Below are positions 25,154 to 36,019 of a stretch of 64,000 nucleotides of DNA, one piece after another; the stretch's first letter is position 1; each line of letters opens with the position of its first letter. The position numbers were made by a program, and so were the translations under genes. The stretch spans positions 10,269,561 through 10,333,560 of the forward strand of contig NC_088775.1 in the NCBI RefSeq assembly GCF_954871325.1, written 5' to 3'. The notes below the pieces were generated by a model. The model worked only from the letters and a program-made list of their open reading frames with translations. It was not told the DNA's origin and made no database searches. The DNA is from Gordionus sp. m RMFG-2023 (lineage: Eukaryota; Nematomorpha; Gordioida; Chordodea; Parachordodidae).

Positions 25154-27693
25154 TTTGTCTAATGTGTAACCCACATATATTATCGATTAAAAAATTTTTA
25201 ATTAATTTTTTTTTAAATATAAAAACGGAAAAGAATATAGGAATATTTTAGGTATCTGGTTCATATTTTTTTGAAAAATAATATCAAAGTTTAATATTGA
25301 AAAAATGTAATTAAAAATTATAAAAAATGTCAATTTTGAAATATAGGGAACAGCTGACATTAAATACTCGTACTTTAAATAAATATAAGAATTTCTATTT
25401 AAAAAATTGATTTTTATATAAAAGGAATGTTACTTATAAGATACAATTTAAATTTTCGCGCCAAAATAATTTACGCGGTAAAATAGGTCGAAAATTTACT
25501 ATGTGACTGATTAGTAGTCATATGTAAAAAGGGAAACAATTTTTATAATAATTTATAATAGGAAAATAAAGTAGCAAAAATATTTCCGCAGGATGGAGCA
25601 TTTTTAAATATTTAATTTGTATATTTTTTATTTAACAAAAATGGCGGTTAAATTTTTCAGCATAATTTGAATATATATTATATAATATAAAATGACATAA
25701 ATTTAAAATTCATGTAAAAGTTCTTTTTTTTGGAAGAAATGATAAATTATAAATAGCAAAAAAAATTAAAAATAACCCAATATAAATCATGAAACGTAAA
25801 AGTTTATAAGAAAACAGGAAAATATGTTTTATATAGTAAAATATTGGCCTAGAAATATTATCATTTTAATTAATTTATTTCTAATATTTATTTTTAAATT
25901 TAAACCTTCTTTTCTAACAAAATGATGAAATAAAATGTTTTTATATCTGGGAACTATTAGAAATATTTGAGGATAACTAAGGGATCCTAATTCCTGATCT
26001 AGCATATGCTGTTTAAATAATTTTATTTTAAGTGCATGGTCCAAAATTAAAAGAATTTATTGTTAATTGGAAACCTAAATAATTAAAAAATAATAAACAA
26101 TGCACATCCTATTCTATACAATAATAAATTGATCAGGTATAAAAATAATAGAAAAAAATAGTCGTAACATTATATATGTAAACTAAAAAATAGTAAAAAA
26201 AAAATATGTATGTTAAAAAATAATATATTAATTAAAATTATATTTCATTTGAAAAATGTGCAATGCAGAGACATAAGTATTTGTTTGGCTTAAAAAATTC
26301 TCTTTTAACTGCATGGACCCACTTAAGGGTTTTATTGTTGATAGGAAACCTAAATAATTTTTTAAAAGATAATCATTTTGATTAAAAGCCATATCCTATT
26401 CTATATAATAGAGGAATAAAAATAATAGAAAAAAAAGTAAGATAATAGTCTGTAATATTATTTAAAATTATAGAATTATATTTTTACTTATTATATTATA
26501 TATATTAAAATAGATTTAACTTAATTTTCATTATATAAAGATTGTTAAAGGTTTAAGAAAATTTCAGAATCATTATTAGTAAAAACAAAAAATATATATT
26601 TAAATGTAATAGTTGTGAAAAGATACATCCTTGCTGAACAAAAAAAAACTTTTACAAGAATTTTAAATTCTTGTCATATATATTCATATTCTGTTGTAAT
26701 ATAACCGCTATTTTTGTTATATAAAAAATTTTAAAATCAAATTTTTTTAAAAAAAATAATGCGCCATCTTGCGGAAATTTTATTGTTACTTTATTTTCAT
26801 ATTCTATTTATTATTATAAAATTGTTTGATATATATATTTAATTTTCTATATTCAATAAAATTTGAATAAATAATTAATTATTTTTATTTTATATCTTCT
26901 TAAAAAATTTGCAATTAAATTTAAAATAAAAATATTTCATACATAAATATTTAACTTCAAAATCATTATAAGAATTTATCTTCTTCCTTTTTACAATGAA
27001 AGAAGGGATATTTTTTATTAGATGTTAGAACTAAATAAAGTATTCTTATTTTTATTTTTGTCATCCTTAATTTATATTATACAAATATTGAACAATTCTT
27101 TTTTAGAATGCCACATTTAAAGTGTAAAAAAATTTTTTTAAAATAAACCATATTTATAAATTACTAATTTCACGTAAAAAAACATCGTCTCCTGAGTATT
27201 ATACAATTATTCGTTATATTTTTTTTGTGGAGAAATTTAAGAAAATTTAATAGGAATCATTAATTTACAATGTATTTCTACTTGAAAGTATTATTAATTG
27301 TGTTTTAAAGCAAGCCTAATGAATTAAATATTAATTCATCAAATGTTATAAGCCAGCCATATGATAGTGCGAACGTCATGTCTGGCCCAAATGGAGTAGT
27401 GCACCTGCTTCAAAAAAATTGATATTTTTTAATTTATCTAATGCATTGTATTATTTTTTTAGACATTTTAACGTATCCTTTGAATATGCAGACCATACTT
27501 TTAAGAGACTTTTAGACCAGAGATGTACGGGTCATTTAGAAAACATCTCTTATTAATTATGAGAATTGTGGGGCTATTGGTGAAGTATTTTCCTCTTCTA
27601 ATAAAACTTTAACTCAGAGGTATTTCCTCATGATCATTATAATTTATGAAATAACATAGATCCACTAAATAAGTATCTACAGTCAGTAGTTAC
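25154..27693. other. AT-rich region with weak internal repeat
   Basis: No gene recognised. A degenerate direct repeat of ~120 bp occurs at about 26050-26170 and 26328-26455 (shared GGAAACCTAAATAATT and ATCCTATTCTATA). A GC-richer patch at 27340-27420 has no visible coding content. Frames at 27480-27690 continue across the family E insertion but are not identifiable. Confidence 0.45.
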
Positions 27694-28152
27694 TAGTGTT
27701 GTTAATTAGCTTGGTCGTAAAATTTACGACCCTTTTATGTGCTCAGGCCGACCCGGGGTCCAGACCCACCTAAGAATTACACCTGGAGCTCGGATGAATG
27801 TAAAGTAAAAAAAAATCTCATTTTCTAATCTTAAATAAAATCTTATACTTATCTTATACATTCTAAATTATTAAAGCTTTTAATCTCATTTTCTTACCAT
27901 CTAAATATTTTTTTAAATTTGGGGACTTTCTGTGATCAAAATGTTTTCGGGTAAAATAAAAATATCAGTAAATATTAAAATAATAAAGTAACCCATGACC
28001 GGAAAAAAAATAAAAAAATTGTAATTAAATATAAACAAAAAATAAAAATTAAACGTCATTCATGCATGTATCTATAATATATATATAAGCCTTGTCACAA
28101 AAATAGCGTTATGCTCTCACTGTCATTTAAAAAATCTTTAATTTTGAAAAGT

Positions 28153-28232
28153 GCCTGTGGCCCAATCGGCAAGAACTTCCCTTACAAATCTAATGGATTA
28201 TTGGACTTAGGTTCGAATCCCGGCAAATGTTT
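28153..28232 (+). repeat. tRNA-like sequence (pseudo-tRNA or SINE head)
   Basis: Contains an A-box-like TGGCCCAATCGG and a perfect B box GGTTCGAATCC about 45 nt apart, with an anticodon-loop-like CTTACAA (UAC, valine type). Acceptor and anticodon stems do not pair, so a working tRNA is unlikely. A tRNA-derived SINE promoter or decayed tRNA fits better. Confidence 0.4.
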
Positions 28233-28629
28233 TTTTTCTTATCTTAATCTGACAAAATTAATCAAATAGAAGATACGATTCAAAGTTTGTAGCTACTTTA
28301 AAATTCAAACTATTAAATAAGTATTCTGATATAATTTTTTACATTCTTTTTAAAAATCACCACAGAAACATATTAAACATTCATTCATTTTCTAATACCA
28401 ACTAACCGATAAATCAAACTGAACTGAAAATAATTGATAATAGATATTCTTACACAAATATACATAATTTACAATTTTATATATATTATTATAATTTATA
28501 TATAGGTTTTAACCGCTCCTTTAATTTTCATTTTTTAGAAGGTACACGAAACAAAATTTTCATTTTTTAGAAGGTACACGAAAAGGTTATAGGCAATGGT
28601 AAATTTTTTGATTTAATTACTATTTTATT

Positions 28630-29870
28630 ATATTTTTAGATTCCTGCACAAGATAACATTCAACAAAGAGATACTGAAAATCAACAATCAAATTGTAGTA
28701 CTGAAAATCAAGAGCAATGTATTATTGTTTCAAGATCCTTAACATTAAATTTTTTTTTCAAATATAGACATAACTGATACATTATATTATATTTGTAGAT
28801 TCCTGCCATTCAACAAAAAGATACTGAAAATCAACAATCAAATTGTAGTACTGAAAATCAAGAGCAATGTATATTGTTTCAAGATCCTTAACAGTAAATT
28901 TTTAAAATTTTTACATATAACAGTTCCTTAGATTTCTTATAAAATAATATACAAAAATAAGTTATGCATAACTTTTAAGTGTATATAAGTTAAAATTCAA
29001 ACTATTAAATTGGTATTCTTACATTTTTAAATTTTAGCTGCCAGGAAGGTACAGTAAATTTTTGTCTCAAATTTAGACATAACTGATCATTATTATAACA
29101 TACAACTCCTTGGATTTTCTTTTATAGGGACTAAAAATGATAATTTACAAAAATAAATAATGTATAACTTTTAAGTGTATATAAGTTAAAATTCAAACTA
29201 TTTAATAGGTATATATTTTAAAATTTTAATAACATATCAGCATAAAGAGAAAGCCAGACCGTGACAGGAACTTTGTCGAAGCAAAAAAAGACAAGAGCAA
29301 AGTCTTATTGATCAATATCAAAGTGTAGTAGTACTGAAAATCAAGATCAATGTAATATTGCTTCAACATCCTAAACAGTAAATTTTATTATCTCTAGATT
29401 TTTTATTATATAAACTGGTTACAAGTCTGTCCTGATAAAAAAAACCAAGACCTTAATAAATTTCTTATTTTCAATATATTTTTTAATGCTATTTTTCATT
29501 TCTGAAAAACCATTTCATGGAAAATTTAAAAATTGTTGCCATGAAGGTCCTGTTCGATTGTCTTCTCTACATTTTACATAATTAATACATATATATTAAA
29601 TAAGTTTTTTTTACCATAAAACCATTACCATCTTATACATCATCATATATATACTAACTCATATATTATAAATATTCTTACTATTTAATAGGTATATATT
29701 TTTAAATTTTAATAACATTTCAGCCCCAGGAGAAAGCCAGACGGAGACAGAAACTATATCGAAGCAAGAAAAGGCAAGAGCAAAGTCTTATTGCATCAAC
29801 ATAGTGTAGTAGTACTGAAAATCAAGATCAGTGTAATATTGCTTCAACATCCTTAACATGTCTTAAATTT
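28630..29870 (+). repeat. Four exon-like repeats inside family E
   Basis: Four related blocks start near 28640, 28800, 29240 and 29723, each preceded by a T-rich tract and an AG acceptor-like site. The first two share IQQ-DTENQQSNCSTENQEQC. The last two share EKAR, then KKRQEQSL and TENQDQCNIAST. The pattern looks like an exon with its flanking intron amplified in tandem. The protein of origin is not recognised. Confidence 0.5.
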
Positions 29871-30104
29871 AATTTTATATATAAAATTTAGATTTATGAT
29901 AGAAATCATATTGAGTAAAATATATAATAGAAATGCTTGATTGATTTTATTTTTCTCATTGAGATTATGACTTTTATATATTTTATTTCATTTCTCAACT
30001 AACAAAATTATTATGGTCTTTGGCGGGCTTGAGAAAACTTTCCCAACAATATGGTTTTCAGAGATTTACCTATCTCCAGGCTTGGGAAAAAATTACAAAA
30101 TTAT

Positions 30105-30760
30105 TATGGGTTGGCCAGGTTTGAGAAAAAAAATTTCAGGCCAATGTCTGGTCCATATTTAAAATTAAAAAATTTTCAAGCGTATCTATTTTAAATTTTA
30201 TCCAATATGATTTCTATCACAAATTAAAATTTTATTCTAAATATAAAATTAAATTTAAGATATTATTAATTACAATAGAAATAAATGTAAAATTAAATTT
30301 AAGACATTGTTATTAAATTACAATAGAAATAAATGGCAAAATTTTATGAAAGTTGCATTGGACTTGGTTTTTTGATCAGGCCTGGCTATGTCTGCAAAAA
30401 AAAATTTCAGGTCAATGTCTACCCCATATTTAAAATTAAAAAATTCCCAAGCATCTCTATTTTAAATTTTATTCAATATGATTTCTATTACAAATTTAAA
30501 TTTTATTTTAAATATAAAATTAAATTTAAGACATTATTATTAAATTACAATAGAAATAAATGGCAAAATATTGGGAAAGTTACATGGGACGTGGTTTTTT
30601 GATCAGGCTGCTGTGTCTGCAAGACAAAATTTTGAGACCAATGTCTAGCCCATATTTAAAATTCAAAAATTTAGAAGCAACTCTATTTTTAATTTTACCC
30701 AATATGATTCCTATCACTAATTTAAATTTTGTTATTTCTAATCCCCTTAATGCTCACGGG
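30105..30760. repeat. ~227-bp tandem repeat, about three copies
   Basis: AATAAATGGCAAAAT recurs at 30329 and 30556, and CCATATTTAAAATT recurs at steps of about 230-270 bp from 30153. The copies are clearly diverged. Confidence 0.7.
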
Positions 30761-30854
30761 TTACATTGCAACAATTTTATCTCTTTTTCTCCTAAATTTT
30801 ACTAAGCATATTTATTACATTACCATATATACAAACTAACTAATTACCCCTTGA

Positions 30855-30876
30855 ACCCGTCATTCTTGACGGGTTA
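30855..30876. other. Perfect hairpin, 9-10 bp stem
   Basis: AACCCGTCA and TGACGGGTT arms around a three-base loop, GC-rich against an AT-rich background. It may be a protein-binding or structured site of the family E element. Confidence 0.4.
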
Positions 30877-32499
30877 TTAGCTAGTAAATAATAAAAAGAA
30901 ATGTAAATTTATAATTTGTGTTGAAATGGCCAAGTCTCATGATGCGATTTTTTAATATTTTTGAAGTTGTTTATTAATTATTATTTTTTAGTTATTTACT
31001 ATACAAAATTAAAATTTTTTTTATTTTTATATTTAATAAATAAGATTACCATACATAAGATTAAATATAATTTATATTACACATGTATGCATTTTTGTTT
31101 ATTTTTTTTATATTTAAAATTTGAAAAAAATAATATATGAAAAATTGACTCAACCTTAAAACTCATGAGGATGACGATTGAATCAATTAAAAAAACATCC
31201 CATCCCATATAAAAATATTTTGTTTGAAAATAAAATATATTTTCAATCTAATCTAGTAAATAACTTAAATTTTTTCTTTAAATCATATTACTAAAGAAAA
31301 AAAAATATAATATATTAGAAATTTTTTTTCTTCTTTTTTTAAAAATTTATAAATAATATAATAAATCTTCTGTTTTTTGAGTTTTAAAATAATTTCCGGT
31401 ATTAAAAAAAGAGGATTCAAAACAACAGACCAGTCATGAACTCTTCTTTAAATATGTCAGTATATCTAGATTTAATAGTATCGTTATGCCCCATCATAGT
31501 TCAGAATTACGTACGAACTTTCTTGCAGGATTTGTTTAATTTCATCGCTATTTTTTAAACACGTATATTTATTTTTTTCTTCTAATTTTATATATGTATC
31601 TTGGACAAGTACATTTAATATTTTTAAAATATTTTAATAGTTATTAACTATTAACGACTAAATAAAATAATTACCTAAAAGAGGGACTAATAAAAAAATA
31701 TTTTAATTACCTTTAATTTGATACCAATATCAAAAAATATTATTTTTTACACCCCCCTCTCCATCCACCCCCCAGACTAAGTCATACCCATCATGACAAA
31801 ATATGAATAATTTTAATCTAAAGATATTTAAATTATATTTTATTTGATACCGATCATATTAATATTTTGTGTTGATAAAAATATTCCTGACCCCCCAAGA
31901 CCTCCGCCTCGCCCTCTATCAGTGTATTACAATAACAAATATTTTAATTATCAACATGTTTATTTCGTCACAACACAACACGACTCGGGTCTGAACCTCG
32001 GATCCGAACCCCGGGTCTATGCTCGGGGTTCGTGCTCAAAGCTGGTTTGATCGATTTTTTAGACCCAAACCCCGGGTCTGGGTTTTACACAACCAACCAA
32101 TTAACAAAATTAGTAGTTACTAATAGAGTGGATGCTAAAAATTGTATCAATTCCACAATCGATATATTAAATAATAAAAAGTTATATCTTTGGAAAGAAC
32201 TATGGCTGAAAAACTTATATCAATATTTAATCTCACCTTTCAAAAATCATCAAGGGTACTTTTAACGCCTCAAATCTTTAAGATTTTTTAGGCAATGCCA
32301 ATTATAATTTGATTGTGAAATGGACTCTAATTGGAGTTACTTATAAACGAATTATTGTAACTCGTTTTATAGATAGATTTACACAAGAGGATTATAATAT
32401 TCTATCATGTTTTAATACATTGCCCCTTCTTAACTGATATTATATATTATATAAAATGACCCCATTTAAATCATTATCAAACTCAAATGTGGAGACGTT

Positions 32500-32990
32500 A
32501 CATCACAAAAAGAATTAACAAAAGAATTATTAGCTGCAGAAGATTAAAAAATCACATAATTTTAAATATCGTAAATATTATGCATAAAAATAATATCATC
32601 TTGCATTTAACAATTGTATAAATGCTACTCAGCGGCCATCATCATTGGGGTATCAGCGGCTTCTTGTGAATCCTCATTCTCTACACTGATTGAGAACTAG
32701 AAAATCGATGAAAGATCGATGTAAATTTAGTATCTAATGGCTTATGAAAAAAATAACACAAAATTTAGCATTTAATTCATTTATGTTAAAATTTTAGAAT
32801 AAAAATTGTCGAATATTATTTTGTATTCATATTTACATTTACAAATTTTTAGTAAAAATAGCACAATATTTCTATGAGTGCCTAACTATTTGTTTTATTT
32901 CAAAAAAATATTTGTCCCCTTAAGTAAGAAGTTGCCACCCTCCCCAGCAAGAAATTCCTGGCAATGGCCCTAAATAGGATTGAAAAAAAT
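32500..32990 (+). mobile_element. hAT relic, C-terminal transposase fragment
   Basis: At 32650-32690 the plus strand reads VSAASCESSFSTL, followed by ENxK and a Ser-Met-containing block. This is the C-terminal dimerisation signature of hAT transposases of the TTF-finger type, interrupted by stops. A likely right terminus (CTGGCAATGGCCCT, about 32955-32972) follows. The left end was not located. Confidence 0.55.
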
Positions 32991-33099
32991 AATCATTTTA
33001 TCACCAATTATTGGCTCAATGTTTAAAATTTATTATTCTATATACAAAAAAGGAAAATTTGTCAAATAAGAGATTTACGATTATTTCAATAGTGTTAAA

Positions 33100-33330
33100 A
33101 GATATGCAGTGCTCAAGGATATCTGAGATGTACTTACAATCGCAAATCAAGAATACCACTCGGTAATATTATCTTATTTGTTTGGATTTAAAATTTTTAT
33201 TTTATATATTTATAATAGCTGGCTATCATCATATAAAGCTATTGTAAAGTTATCTCCACTTTATGATGCCTTTAGGTCAGCTTTAAAGGATTCTGAAGAT
33301 TCTTACACTTTTATCATAAGAAGAAGAAAA
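33100..33330. repeat. Dispersed repeat, also at 63220-63430
   Basis: Shares ATACCACTCGGTAA, TATCATCATATAAAGCTATT, CTTTATGATGCC and AAAGGATTCTGAAGAT with the second copy. The family is not recognised. Confidence 0.65.
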
Positions 33331-34430
33331 ATAGGCTAATAACATCTACTCCTTTAACAACTACTTCATATTCTTTTAAATTAAATCCGCAATAATTTGA
33401 GTCAGTCAAGTATATGAGCAGGATAATGTATGTTCTGGTAACAAAAAATTTCCCTATTCTCTTTTATCGATCTCTTATGAATAAATCTTCTCCCTATTTC
33501 TTTAAACAAGATTGTTTAAAAAAAAATTCTCTATAAAAATAGAGTATTTGTCGTAAAATATCTTTATTTTTTAATTAATAATTATCATAACTATACTTTC
33601 CAAATAGTTGGGTGGGCTATGCAACTTTAAGGAAACAACCTATTTTTATCTTTAAATAGTTATTTTTCCTTAAATGTATAAGAGAATTTTATAGATTCGG
33701 AAATGGAGAGAAAAATTTATAAATTAAAAAAAAACTAATATTTTTTGAATATTCAAAATCAAAAATATTTTCAAAAATATAAAACCTAAAGGTATATTTT
33801 TTAAATAAGGCCTAGATATATTGGAATATTAGCTAAATTATTAAAAATAAATCATTTAAGTAAAAAAATTTGGTAAAAGGGAAACGTCAATTTTTAAAAT
33901 CTACTTTCTTTGCATAAGAATATAGTTTTCCTTATCTTATGCATTATAACTAAAATCTTAAATGTTGCCATTTTTCTAGTCTTTATCTAAAAAATTCTTT
34001 TTAATATAATGTGATAAAAATAATGGTTTATGAATGTTTAAACTTTTTAGAATCCAATAATAATTTTCGGTGTTCTTTTCCTTATATATCTCAAACCTTT
34101 ACGATACTTGAATCAATATTTCTTTCTTCAAAGGGAGCAGAGACTAAGTTACTGAGAGGGCAGGGAGTAAAAAAATATGGATTAAATGTAGGGCATGTTG
34201 CCTCCATTTTTTTTTATCTATGGACACTAACTATATGTAACTATAAATATGACATATTTTTATTATTTACATTAAAAATATTTATTACCTTTTGTTATCT
34301 CTGACAATGATCCAAACTAACCAGTTTTAATCGTAATATTTACAGAAACAAGCCATCAAGATTGTTGTCACCCAAACATGTAAAAAGTTCTGAGAACCGG
34401 TTTTAGCTATCCAAGTTTGTGCATAGAAAT
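33331..34430. other. AT-rich stretch, no supported feature
   Basis: Only short frames of low-complexity composition. A plus-strand frame at 34011-34304 is slightly less biased, but I see no domain, acceptor or homologue. Confidence 0.4.
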
Positions 34431-35247
34431 CAGGGATCCAAACCGAAACTAATATCGTTCGGTTCAGATAAAAATAACGGTTCAAGATTCAGGTTCGGTT
34501 CACAAAAAATAAAAATATCGGGTCGGTTCGAATACTTCTGTAAAACCTACATTAGGATTATGTATAAGGAAATTTTTTATTTATTTCATAATTAAAATAA
34601 AAACCTTCATTTTTATTAATTGCACATTATAAAATAATATTTAATTTATAAATATAACAAATAAATATATTTATGATTAATTTTAGTATGAACAATTACT
34701 TAAAATTTTTTTATTAAGCCGCACAATTAATATATTTTCAAAATTCGTCACTCAAATTACATTCATAAGGAGATAATATAAATTTAATTGTTGAAAAACA
34801 TCTTTCCACACTAACTTGGGTAGCTGGCATTGTCATATGATATCAGATTTGATGTGTCATTTATAATACTATATGTAAATAATTTATATATTAGATTTAA
34901 TTTTTTTCTAGGCATTATAATTTGTAAGCTTAAAATATTAAAAAATGTTGAATGGCAATTTACTAAAGTTTTTAAAAATTATGACTGACGTTTATCAATC
35001 AAATGTGATTGATAATAATTTTTAAAACAATTTGAATATAATTAAAATTTTTGCAATATACTACTAGTAATAACTTACACATTATTTTATAAGCATAAAA
35101 TAATGAGACTCGGTTTAGAAGCATTTTAGCATTTTGGTTCAGGTTCGGCTAGAATTTTTTTAGAGGTTTAGGTTCGGTTTAGGTTTGATAAAAAATACCG
35201 GTTTTTAGCGTTTTAACGGTTCGGTTCAGATTTGGTTTGGATTCCTG
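34431..35247 (-). mobile_element. Short hAT element, mostly decayed
   Basis: The element is 817 bp with 8-bp duplication ATAGAAAT/ATAGAAGT (one mismatch) and ends CAGG(G/A)ATCCAAACC. Both subterminal regions are rich in GGTTCGGTT motifs. At 34790-34850 the minus strand has a remnant resembling the end of a hAT transposase. The first half of the protein is missing. Confidence 0.75.
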
Positions 35248-35259
35248 ATAGAAGTATTC

Positions 35260-36019
35260 TCAACAATAGAAAATTTTCTTTCCCCTTATAGATAAAATAT
35301 GATAGAAGAAAATAAGAATAATTTTTTAAAAAAAGTGTTTTTTATTAATATATATGTTGTGAAAAGGTTCAAAAAGGTTATGGTTCAAACCAAATCGATA
35401 ATCTTTATGGTTGGGATTCCTGTTCTTTGTTAGGGTTTAAGTATTTGACATAAAAAAAGTAAACCTATTCTAAGCAGGTATGAATTATAAGTGATAAAAT
35501 TTTTAATCCACGAGGGGCATTAAATCTGACGAAAGCGTCGTCTATGTTAACACCAAATTAATGTCTATATAGAAGAGAAAAAACATTGGAGGAATTCAAC
35601 ACCAGGATTCACCCCTTCCTCATTTTTCTATTTCTTACCATTTAATATACGATCCGCATTTTTACTCAGATAGTTAGACTTTTAATAAAATGTATGCCTT
35701 TAAAATATGACCCCCTTATCAATTTTCCCTTACATTAAATATCTTAGTTTGCTATTAATCGTTATAATCTTGTTTTTTAATTCTTAAATACAAATTTCCA
35801 TCTTTAATATTTAATATAAAAAAAAATACCAATTTCATATTTCCACTCTTCACTTTATAAGTTTGGATTTCCGCAATAAAATGAAAATCATAAATAATTA
35901 TATAATTTATTTTTAAAATGTCCTTATTTTGTGGTGATATAAAATGATAAAAAAAATCTCCTTCCATATCTTTTTTATAAATATTATTCCTCTATCAATT
36001 CAACACTGCAATATATTCT
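35260..36019. other. Region downstream of EIF2S1
   Basis: Probably EIF2S1 3' UTR and downstream sequence. No second gene or bounded element is visible. Confidence 0.45.

Larger units (their letters stand above)
27694..32112 (+). mobile_element. Family E hAT-type element, complete ends, no transposase
   Basis: The element is 4419 bp with a perfect 8-bp target duplication GTAGTTAC (27686-27693, 32113-32120). The left end TAGTGTTGTTAATTAGCTTGG is the inverse of the right end CCAACCAATTAACAAAATTA. Just inside the left end is a 19-bp perfect palindrome (GGTCGTAAAATTTACGACC). GC-rich CCCGGG motifs lie near both ends. The interior carries four exon-like repeats (28630-29870), a ~227-bp tandem repeat (30105-30760) and a tRNA-like segment (28153). 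No transposase domain is visible, so it would depend on a hAT transposase elsewhere. Confidence 0.8.

Noticed and set aside
28153-28232. A functional tRNA gene
   Set aside because: Only the promoter boxes and loops fit; acceptor and anticodon stems do not pair.
27480-32300. A host gene interrupted by the family E copy
   Set aside because: The flanking frames are short, contain stops and match nothing I recognise. An unknown exon remains possible but unsupported.
34011-34304. 97-codon plus-strand frame as a gene
   Set aside because: No domain, no splice context, and length within what this AT-rich DNA gives by chance.
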